This document shows, in pieces, positions 1 through 5,094 of a stretch of DNA of 5,094 nucleotides; the stretch's first letter is position 1, and each line of letters opens with the position of its first letter. This DNA comes from an uncultured Pseudorhodobacter sp. (lineage in GTDB: Bacteria > Pseudomonadota > Alphaproteobacteria > Rhodobacterales > Rhodobacteraceae), in the NCBI GenBank assembly GCA_945952425.1, contig CAMFIX010000253.1, positions 1 to 5,094 of the forward strand. Reading direction: 5' to 3'. Both the position numbers and the translations under genes were made by a program. The notes under the pieces were generated by a model. The model saw only the letters and a program-made list of their open reading frames with translations, was not told the DNA's origin and ran no database searches.

Positions 1-785
1 ACCACGGGCTGGCCGCGCCGCGCCAGGCGCATGGCGCCGTCCAGCATCGGGAAATCGTGCTTCAGGGGCGAGACCGAGTTGATGTTGGTATACATCCGCG
101 GCCGCGCCTTGAACTCGTCGTCCGAAAGCCCCCCCGCGATGCGCACCATCTCCATCACATCCTCGACCCGCTCGGCGCCGAGCGAATAGGCGTGGCAGAC
201 CTTGTCCGTCAGGGTCAGCTTTTCGTAAAGGCAATCGAGGTGGCGGACCGAAGGGTGGATGTCGATGGGCTCGACCGGATAGCCGCCCGCAAAGTGGATG
301 CAGTTGAAATACTGCGTCAACTTGATGAATTCCTTGAAGCTTTCCATCGTGCCCGGCCGCTTGCCGCGCTCCAGATCCCAGGAATTCGGCGGGCTGGAGA
401 CATTGCCGAACAGCATGTACTTGCCGCCCATGATGAGCTCGCGGTCGGGGTTGCGCGGCGTCATGGTGAAGGTCTCGGGCGCGCGGGAGAGCATTTCCAT
501 CACGAAATCCTCGTCCATGCGGACATTGTTCCCGGTGATGAGACAGCCCGCCTGGCGCATGATCTCCAGCGCCTCGGGGTTGAGGAACTCGATGGCGATC
601 TCCTTGAGGATGCGCATCGTGCCGCGGTGGATCGCCTGGACGCCATCGGCATCCAGGGGCTCGGTCGGGCGGTCGGGGTTGACCGGCAGGCGCCAGGGCA
701 TCTGGTCGATGACGGCAGAGCCCGCACGCTCCTTGTTGCCCGCCCTGCCCCCGGCCCGGCGCCGTTTGGTGGCTTCTTCGGTCAT
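1..785 (-). CDS. MttB-like (trimethylamine methyltransferase family) corrinoid methyltransferase, N-terminal half
   Basis: The 261 codons read from 785 down to position 3 resemble the N-terminal half of the trimethylamine methyltransferase (MttB, COG5598) superfamily, whose members are usually about 500 residues. Recognisable parts are a basic N-terminus (residues 1-22), QMPWRLPVNPDRPTEPL (28-44), an asparagine/proline-rich NVSSPPNSWDLE segment (128-139), GGYPVEPIDIHPSVRHLD (167-184) and TNINSVSPLKHDFPMLDG (233-250). Family members move a methyl group from a methylated amine or betaine to a cytoplasmic corrinoid protein. Archaeal MttB uses pyrrolysine; many bacterial homologues lack it and act on betaines. 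That residue would lie beyond the window edge, so the substrate cannot be assigned. The ATG at 785 has GGAG at 794-797, 8 nt upstream. A frame stop (TAG, 846-848) limits upstream extension, although a GTG at 794 is possible. The gene is cut by the window, not visibly broken. Family assignment is confident; substrate is unknown. Confidence 0.9.
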   Translation of the reverse strand, partial: MTEEATKRRRAGGRAGNKERAGSAVIDQMPWRLPVNPDRPTEPLDADGVQAIHRGTMRILKEIAIEFLNPEALEIMRQAGCLITGNNVRMDEDFVMEMLSRAPETFTMTPRNPDRELIMGGKYMLFGNVSSPPNSWDLERGKRPGTMESFKEFIKLTQYFNCIHFAGGYPVEPIDIHPSVRHLDCLYEKLTLTDKVCHAYSLGAERVEDVMEMVRIAGGLSDDEFKARPRMYTNINSVSPLKHDFPMLDGAMRLARRGQPV

Positions 786-845
786 CCCCGTCACTCCATT
801 CCCCCGCCTCCTGGGCGTGGAGGCCAAGATCTCGCAATCGGGCGG

Positions 846-1770
846 CTAGAGCGTAGTCTGTTTGCGACGCGCAATCGTCGTTTTTGCCGGGAGGCTGGTC
901 CGAGACCCGCACCGCCTGCGCCGGTTCCAGCATCAAGAGCCGCCGAACCCAGGCCTCGCGCCCGGGTTTGCGCTGCGCCTTGGCCAAAAGGAAGCGCTGG
1001 TATTCGCCAAAGCCGCGGCGGTTGCGGGCGAGGCGGTGCAGCCGCGCCAGGTCGATCTCGCCGCGCCCGGCCAGGTCGGCGACCATCGACAGCGCGCCGA
1101 CGTTCTTCAGCATCTGCGGCACGCCATGGGCAAAGAACGGCAAGCCGACGGGACGGATGTTCGGCCCGGTGAAGCGGCGGGCGTGCCACTTGTCCCAACG
1201 CTCCAGCGGGTCATGGAACAGCCAGACAGCCTCGGCCTTGCGACAGCCCTCGGTCGCATCGCCATAGGGGCCGGAATGGTCGAAATCGAAGGCCGCGGGA
1301 AAGCGGCTTTCGCGGCGGCCGTCGATGCTGCGATAGGTCGATTGCGGCGCCATGGTCACGACGCGGCGGGCGCCGATCAGATCGGCGAAGGTCAGGGCCG
1401 CAAAGCCGCCCATCGACATGCCATAGGTCGTGATCGTGCCGAAGCGCTGGAAGAAGGGCTGCATCTCGGCCAAAGTCTGCGGCAGGACGGCGCCGGAATA
1501 CCAATCGCGCGTCTTCGGCTTGACCGCCAGAACCGAGACCGCGCGCTGCACGAAGGGCGCCACACCCCAACCCTCGCGATAGCGGTCGGGACGGTTGAGC
1601 GGCAGCTTGGCATCCTCGAAGGTCACGACCAGCTTGTCGTAATTGAAAAGATGCGCCTCCAGGAAGGCCGAGGGCGTGTCGATGTGCAGCGTGACGGCGG
1701 CCTGCACGGCATGGGGCGCCAGCACGCCGCGCAAGTCCTGGAAGACGGGAAAGAGGGGAAGCCTGGCCAT
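846..1770 (-). CDS. Alpha/beta-hydrolase-like protein B, paralogue of the upstream gene; 3' end probably frameshifted
   Basis: Starts at ATG 1770, with GAGGA at 1780-1784 nine nt upstream, 30 nt after the stop of its paralogue. The translation aligns to protein A without a gap for 280 residues; I counted 138 identities (about 49%). Shared blocks are FLEAH (36-40), PDRYREGWGV (61-70), AVKPKTRDWYS (82-92), LPQT (96-99) and the nucleophile elbow TYGMSMGG (115-122, Ser119). Asp187 in FHDP and His215 in FFAH match A, so a Ser-Asp-His triad is conserved. No signal peptide or membrane segment is evident, so it is probably cytoplasmic; substrate unknown. The oddity is the end: homology to A stops near residue 280, yet this frame has no stop down to position 1 and would overlap the whole visible mttB-like gene. 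A one-base deletion at or near the A5 run (881-885) would give a stop at TAG 846-848, which I used as the provisional end. The true end is uncertain. Confidence 0.82.
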
Positions 1771-1800
1771 GGGGCGCGATCCTCGGGCGGAAGACGGGGC

Positions 1801-2664
1801 TCAACCCGCGGCGGCGGCATCGTCCAGGAGAATGCGGCGCAGACGGGCCTGGACGGAAGGGTGACGCTCGGCCACCTCTTTCAAGGCCGACACGTATTCC
1901 GTGTAGGCCCGCCGCCCGCGGTAGAGCTGGTAGAATTGCGCGCGGTCAATCTGACCCGTCATCACCAGGTCGGCGACAAGGTTCAGCCCGCCCATATATT
2001 GCAGGAGCACTGCCGTATTGTGCGAGGAATAAGGCAGGCAGATATGTTCGAGGTTGGCACCCTTCAGCCGACCGACATGCCAGGCATCCATGCGGCACCA
2101 GGGGTCATAAAGCAGGAAGACCTTCTCGGGCGTCTTGCACCCCTCGGCTGCATCCGCGAAAGGGTGTGAATGGTCCCAGTTCGCGGATTCGACATAGCGG
2201 TCCTCCTGTATGCCGTTCTCGGCGCGGTAAAGCGTCTGCGGCACGATGGCCACCACACGTTTCGCCCCCACAAGATCGGCATAGGTCAGCGCGCCGAACC
2301 CGCCCATCGAATTGCCATAGGTGATCCGCTCGCCGAAGCGCGACAGGAAGGGCTGCAGGTGCCGAAACGTCTGAGGCAGGTCTTGGCTGGAATACCAGTC
2401 GCGTTGCTTGGGCTTGACCGCCATGACCGAAACCCCGCGCTTGAGGAAGGCCGAGACCCCCCAGCCCTGGCGGTAGCGATCCGGCCGCACCGTGGGAACC
2501 CGCGCGTCTTCGAAGGTAATCACCAGCCGGTCGTAGCTGAAGACATGGGCTTCCAGGAAATGTTCGTCAGTCTCGAAATGCATATTGCCGCAGACCTGGG
2601 CCTTGATCGGCGCCACGGTCTCGCGGATGTCGACCACCAGCGGATAGATCGGAACCCGTGCCAT
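1801..2664 (-). CDS. Alpha/beta-hydrolase-like protein A, uncharacterised (287 aa)
   Basis: A 287-residue protein with features of a serine alpha/beta hydrolase. It has a nucleophile elbow ITYGNSMGGFGAL (114-126, Ser119), an aspartate after a hydrophobic strand (VFLLYDP, Asp187) and a late histidine (YSSH, His215) in the right order for a Ser-Asp-His triad. Strand-like LVITFED (47-53) and the blocks PDRYRQGWGV and AVKPKQRDWYS lie before the elbow. An esterase, thioesterase or acyl-transfer role is possible, but I do not recognise a characterised relative. GxSxGG proteins of similar shape occur in polysaccharide loci, but nothing nearby supports that. No signal peptide or membrane segment is seen. 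The ATG follows the TGA of the HAD gene directly (TGAATG), with GAAGG at 2673-2677 eight nt upstream, so translation is probably coupled. The homologous gene B follows in tandem. The coding call is firm; enzymatic function is inferred from motifs only. Confidence 0.9.
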   Translation of the reverse strand: MARVPIYPLVVDIRETVAPIKAQVCGNMHFETDEHFLEAHVFSYDRLVITFEDARVPTVRPDRYRQGWGVSAFLKRGVSVMAVKPKQRDWYSSQDLPQTFRHLQPFLSRFGERITYGNSMGGFGALTYADLVGAKRVVAIVPQTLYRAENGIQEDRYVESANWDHSHPFADAAEGCKTPEKVFLLYDPWCRMDAWHVGRLKGANLEHICLPYSSHNTAVLLQYMGGLNLVADLVMTGQIDRAQFYQLYRGRRAYTEYVSALKEVAERHPSVQARLRRILLDDAAAAG

Positions 2665-3351
2665 TCAGCGCGCCTTCAGCCAGGGGGCGATCTCGGCGAT
2701 GGTTTCGAAGACGACATCGGCATGGGGCGCGAGGGTCTCGCGCCGGGCGGGGCCGGTCAGGACGCCGATCCCCACCATCCCGGCGGCGCGGGCGGCATCC
2801 AGGTCGTGCAGGCTGTCGCCCACCATGGCGATGGCCGCGGGCTCCAGGTCCATCGCGGCGGCAAAGGCCAGAAGCTGCCCCGGCGCGGGCTTGCCGCCAT
2901 GGCCGGAATCGCAGCCCGCCACGAAGTCGAAAAGGTCGAGAATCCCCGCCCCCGCCAGATGCGCCCGCGCCGGCACCTCGGTGTCGTTGGTCGCAAGCCC
3001 GATGCGCAGCCCCATGGCGCGCAGCTCCGACAGAACCTTGGGCAGATCGACCGCGGGCACCATCGGGGCGGCGGTGCCGACCTCTTCCATCAGCGCCACG
3101 ATCTGGGCGTAAGGCATCGAGACCACCCCGGCGATGGCCTCGGCGATCTCTTCCATCGGCGAGGCGATCACGACCGAATCCGGCGCGAAATCCTGCGCCG
3201 CGGTGTCAAAGCCCAAAGCGCCCGCCAGGTCGCCCGTCGTCACCGGCTTCAGCCGGTCGATCATGGCCTGGGTCCACCCCCCCCAGCTTTGCCGGAAATC
3301 GAACAGCGTGCCGTCCTTGTCGAAAAGTATCGCCCTTATCGCTCGCGCCAC
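2665..3351 (-). CDS. HAD-superfamily hydrolase, Gph-like phosphatase (228 aa)
   Basis: A HAD phosphatase with all four motifs. Motif I is FDKDGTLFD (10-18; nucleophile Asp11, acid/base Asp13). Motif II is Thr121 in GLATND. Motif III is Lys154 in GGKPAPG. Motif IV is VGDSLHDLDAA (177-187; Asp179 and Asp183, Mg2+ binding). The stretch from about 18 to 95 is a helical C1-type cap. Length and motif style fit the phosphoglycolate phosphatase (Gph) subfamily, cytoplasmic enzymes that dephosphorylate small molecules, but members have varied substrates, so phosphoglycolate is only a possibility. The start is GTG at 3351, 10 nt after the DUF3572 gene. AGGA at 3359-3362 overlaps that gene's TGA stop, which suggests coupled translation. 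Its own stop abuts the ATG of hydrolase A. The motifs imply an active enzyme; the physiological substrate is unknown. Confidence 0.93.
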   Translation of the reverse strand: MARAIRAILFDKDGTLFDFRQSWGGWTQAMIDRLKPVTTGDLAGALGFDTAAQDFAPDSVVIASPMEEIAEAIAGVVSMPYAQIVALMEEVGTAAPMVPAVDLPKVLSELRAMGLRIGLATNDTEVPARAHLAGAGILDLFDFVAGCDSGHGGKPAPGQLLAFAAAMDLEPAAIAMVGDSLHDLDAARAAGMVGIGVLTGPARRETLAPHADVVFETIAEIAPWLKAR

Positions 3352-3361
3352 GCCGCAATCC

Positions 3362-3667
3362 TCACGTCCAATGCCAGGTCTCGCCCCCGGGCAAGGCCGC
3401 GCGGGCCGCCTGGGGTGCCAGGTAATTCAACCCGATCGCATCGCAAAACGCCATCACCAACTCGTCAGAGCCCATCAGGTGATCGAGCACGGCGCCCAAA
3501 AGCCTGGGGTCGGAGGCCTGCTCCATCAGCTCGCGCGGGGACATGCCCGTCGCGGCGAGAAACCCCGTCAGCTGGTCGGGATCGCCCGCCAGCCATTCCA
3601 GCGCCTGCGCGCCCACGGTTTCGGCGGCTTCCCGCCCATAGACAGGGGGTTTTCCTGGTGTCTTCAC
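3362..3667 (-). CDS. DUF3572-family small protein
   Basis: A small acidic, mostly helical protein (101 residues from the chosen start) resembling the alphaproteobacterial DUF3572 family, whose function is unknown to me. Typical features are an early EAAETVGAQALEWLAGD helix, FLAATGMSPRELM, then DPRLLGAVLDHLMGSDELVMAF and a C-terminal LPGG segment. No membrane segment or catalytic motif is visible. The frame is open up to an ATG at 3736 (124 aa) and also has an ATG at 3682 (106 aa). I chose GTG at 3667 for two reasons: GAGGTGAA lies at 3671-3678 just upstream, and a strong promoter candidate (3693-3721) lies inside the longest version. The ATG at 3682 would be almost leaderless on that transcript and remains possible. 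The gene heads the leftward cluster and diverges from the pleD-like gene. Family assignment is likely; the start is moderately sure. Confidence 0.82.
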   Translation of the reverse strand: MKTPGKPPVYGREAAETVGAQALEWLAGDPDQLTGFLAATGMSPRELMEQASDPRLLGAVLDHLMGSDELVMAFCDAIGLNYLAPQAARAALPGGETWHWT

Positions 3668-3670
3668 GAC

Positions 3671-3678
3671 TTCACCTC
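3671..3678 (-). promoter_or_regulatory. Ribosome binding site deciding the DUF3572 start
   Basis: The minus strand reads GAGGTGAA here, with only GTC between it and the GTG at 3667 (five bases from the GGTG core). The alternative ATGs at 3682 and 3736 lack an equally good site; only a loose AAGGG lies upstream of 3736. The spacing is slightly short but workable, and this site is the main support for the GTG start. Confidence 0.55.
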
Positions 3679-3692
3679 GCATTTTCACGATT

Positions 3693-3721
3693 ATCTTAGG
3701 GGCACGGAAAGGTTTTGTTAA
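3693..3721 (-). promoter_or_regulatory. Sigma70-type promoter for the leftward gene cluster
   Basis: On the minus strand, TTAACA (3721-3716; one mismatch to TTGACA) is followed by exactly 17 bases and then TAAGAT (3698-3693; two mismatches to TATAAT). Transcription would begin near 3686-3688, giving a leader of about 20 nt to the GTG at 3667. With the short gaps downstream, this promoter could drive the DUF3572, HAD and both hydrolase genes. The -35 box lies in the HpaI-like palindrome GTTAAC. This is a pattern match only; no start site has been mapped. Confidence 0.6.
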
Positions 3722-3724
3722 CGA

Positions 3725-3747
3725 GTTGGATACCATATTGTCCCAAC
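3725..3747. promoter_or_regulatory. Inverted repeat in the divergent promoter region
   Basis: GTTGG at 3725-3729 and CCAAC at 3743-3747 form a perfect 5-bp inverted repeat separated by 13 bases. It lies between the leftward promoter and the pleD-like start codon, just upstream of the leftward -35 box. It could be an operator for a dimeric regulator or a weak hairpin in the pleD-like leader. A TTTAAT at 3751-3756 could be a -10 box for the rightward gene, but the best -35 (TTGGAT, 3726-3731) is 19 bases away. Five-base repeats arise often by chance, so this is weak. Confidence 0.25.
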
Positions 3748-3774
3748 CCTTTTAATGATCGGACCTCCTGAAAC

Positions 3775-5046
3775 ATGCTCGGCAAAATCCTCATCGTGGA
3801 TGATGTGTCGACGAATCGCATCGTCTTCAAGGTCAAGCTCGCCGCGGCGGGCTACCAGGCCGTCATGGCCTCCGGCGAGATCGAGGCCTTGCGCCTCGCC
3901 CGCACCGAACTGCCCGATATCATCCTCCTGGACCTCTTCCTGCAGGACATGACCGGCATCGACGTGCTGCAGGCGCTGAAGGCCTCGCCCGTCACGGCGC
4001 GCATTCCCGTCGTCATGGTCTCGTCCGAGGCCGATGCCGCGATGCGCATCGACGCGCTGCGCCACGGGGCCGAGGATTTCATGGCCCGCCCCATCGACGA
4101 CCAGCGGCTTCTGGCGCGGCTGCGCGGCATCCTGCGCTCGCGCGAGGCTTTCGCGGGGCCGGAGGGAGAGCTGCAGGCGCTGGGGCTGGCCGAGCCCGCG
4201 GCGAGCTTCAAGGTGCCGGGGATGGTCGCGCTGGTCATGCCGCGGAACGAGACGGCGCTGCATCTGCGCCGCGAGCTTCAGATCCGCGGCGACGACCGCT
4301 TCCAGCTGTATACGCCCGAGCAGATCCATGCCCTGGTCGGCGCCAAGGTGCCGGATGTTTTCCTCATCCACTCCGACCTTTACGGCCCGGGCAGCGGCTT
4401 GCGCATGATGTCGGACCTTTTGTCGCGGACCGACAGCCGGAACGCGAATTTCTGCATCTGGCTGGACGGCGCCAATCCGACCGAGGCCGCCACGGCCTTC
4501 GACCTCGGCGCCAATGACGTGGTCGAGGCGGGCCAGGCGCTGGACGAGGTGGCCTTGCGGCTGAACAAGCTGGTGCAGCGCAAGCGCGAGCGCGACCGGA
4601 TGCGGGCGACGGTGAACAACGGGCTCCGGCTCGCGATGTTCGACCCGCTGACCGGCATCCACAACCGCCGTTACGCGACGATTCACCTGAATGCGATTGC
4701 CGAACGGGCGCGGGCCGATCAAGAGGAATTCGCGATCATGGTCCTGGATCTCGACCGTTTCAAATCGGTGAACGACCGCTATGGCCATGCCGCGGGCGAT
4801 GCCGTGCTGATCGAGGTCGCGGCGCGGCTTTCGGCCAATCTGCGCGGATCGGACATCCTGGCGCGGATCGGCGGAGAGGAGTTCCTGGCCGTGTTGCCGG
4901 GCACCGAGCTGGGCCTCGCGCAAAGCGTGGCCGAGCGGCTCTGCCGCGCCATCGAAAGCGAGCCGATCCGCCTGCCCGACGGCGGTCGCATCCATGTGAC
5001 GATCTCGATCGGCATGACGACGGGCGGGGCTGGGGCCGACCCGGTC
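3775..5046 (+). CDS. pleD: PleD-type response regulator / diguanylate cyclase (REC-REC-GGDEF), 3'-truncated by adapter
   Basis: A response regulator that should make cyclic di-GMP from two GTP when phosphorylated. Receiver 1 (about 1-125) has the acidic pair Asp9/Asp10, phosphoacceptor Asp53 in ILLDLFLQD and Ser83; the usual conserved Lys is Arg105 (FMARPI). Receiver 2 (about 148-270) is degenerate: His199 stands where the acceptor Asp should be, as expected for the adaptor/dimerisation domain of PleD. The GGDEF domain begins at DPLTG (290). It has Asp325 in the metal-binding VLDLDRFK, an inhibitory RxxD site (RGSD, 357-360) five residues before the active-site GGEEF (366-370), and ISIGM near the end. 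Caulobacter PleD is 454 residues and numbers almost identically, which supports the ATG at 3775. There is no clear Shine-Dalgarno site. Genuine sequence ends at codon 424, so roughly the last 30 residues are missing; the following codons are adapter. Catalysis and product inhibition look intact otherwise. Confidence 0.95.
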
Positions 5047-5094
5047 CTGTCTCTTATACACATCTCCGAGCCCACGAGACTAGGCATGATCTCG
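5047..5094 (+). other. Illumina Nextera adapter contamination (non-genomic)
   Basis: Bases 5047-5065 are exactly the Tn5 mosaic end CTGTCTCTTATACACATCT. Bases 5066-5080 (CCGAGCCCACGAGAC) complete the Nextera read-2 adapter, 5081-5088 (TAGGCATG) fit an i7 index (to my memory N706), and 5089-5094 (ATCTCG) begin the P7 sequence. The junction is in frame with the pleD-like gene and adds the spurious peptide LSLIHISEPTRLGMIS. In the minus strand the same bases give MYKRQ and MCIRDR starts. This is untrimmed read-through at a contig end, not biology. Confidence 0.99.

Noticed and set aside
865..885. Intrinsic terminator: 5-bp GC hairpin followed by TTTTT on the plus strand
   Set aside because: It points rightward, where no gene ends; on the minus strand, where the genes run, no T-run follows. 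The stem is also very short.
57..1172. Plus-strand 371-codon frame antisense to the mttB-like gene and hydrolase B
   Set aside because: No recognisable domain and a low-complexity Arg/Ala/Pro tail; the opposite strand has clear family matches.
791..1198. Minus-strand 135-codon frame ending five bases before the mttB start
   Set aside because: It overlaps hydrolase B in another frame, and the B frame has homology through this stretch. Only its last codons could matter, as one possible frameshifted end of B.
1211..1804. Minus-strand 197-codon frame over hydrolase B
   Set aside because: Arg/Pro/Gly-rich and out of frame with the B translation, which aligns gaplessly to paralogue A.
862..3699. 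Long plus-strand open frames (862-2169, 435 codons; 2170-3699, 509 codons)
   Set aside because: They run antisense to the hydrolase, HAD and DUF3572 genes, are rich in His, Arg, Gly and Pro, show no domain, and are explained by G/C-rich third positions of the real minus-strand genes.
3668..3736. N-terminal extension of the DUF3572 protein to ATG 3736
   Set aside because: The extension overlaps a good promoter, lacks a well-spaced ribosome site, and makes the protein longer than expected for the family.
3718..3755. CtrA-type site (paired TTAA motifs) before pleD
   Set aside because: TTAA occurs at 3718-3721 and 3752-3755, but not with the 7-base spacing that CtrA sites require.
3763..3769. 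Perfect AGGAGGT on the minus strand upstream of the leftward cluster
   Set aside because: The ATG at 3736 is 26 bases away, too far to use it. The only nearby start would be a rare ATT opening a 12-codon frame with no support.
3718..5061. Minus-strand 447-codon open frame antisense to pleD
   Set aside because: It starts inside the adapter (MYKRQ) and mirrors the pleD-like codons; its composition is typical of antisense shadows.

Overview
The window looks like a piece of a high-GC alphaproteobacterial chromosome, most likely Rhodobacterales (Paracoccus/Rhodobacter-like). That placement is inferred from three things. Codon third positions are strongly G/C. A DUF3572-type small protein sits head-to-head with a PleD-type diguanylate cyclase. 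An MttB-family methyltransferase of the kind common in that order is also present. No rRNA, tRNA, CRISPR array, insertion sequence or phage gene was seen.

Layout. From about 3700 down to position 1, five genes point leftward (minus strand) in tight succession: a DUF3572 protein (3667-3362), a HAD-superfamily phosphatase (3351-2665), two tandem paralogous alpha/beta-hydrolase-like proteins (A, 2664-1801; B, 1770 to about 846), and the first 261 residues of an MttB-like corrinoid methyltransferase (785 to the window edge). Gaps are 10, 0 and 30 nt for the first four genes, so they are probably one transcription unit. A good sigma70-type promoter at 3693-3721 can start it, and it also helps choose the DUF3572 start codon. 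Rightward from 3775 runs a REC-REC-GGDEF response regulator (PleD architecture), which stops artificially at 5046.

Two data-quality points dominate. First, bases 5047-5094 are not genomic: they are an Illumina Nextera adapter with its i7 index, fused in frame to the pleD-like gene. Second, the reading frame of hydrolase B has no stop codon anywhere between its start at 1770 and position 1. It would overlap the whole visible mttB-like gene, which suggests a one-base frameshift (real or an assembly error) near its 3' end.

How the genes relate. The PleD-like protein should make cyclic di-GMP under phosphorelay control. The HAD protein should remove a phosphate from a small molecule. The twin hydrolase-like proteins have an intact Ser-Asp-His set but no known substrate. 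The MttB-like protein should demethylate a methylated amine or betaine to feed one-carbon metabolism. No pathway connecting these is visible. The most unusual biological feature is the gapless pair of uncharacterised hydrolases (about 49% identical by hand count). I did not find convincing evidence of a larger undescribed system. Three real genes (mttB-like, hydrolase B and pleD-like) have no stop codon inside the window and were identified by direct translation.
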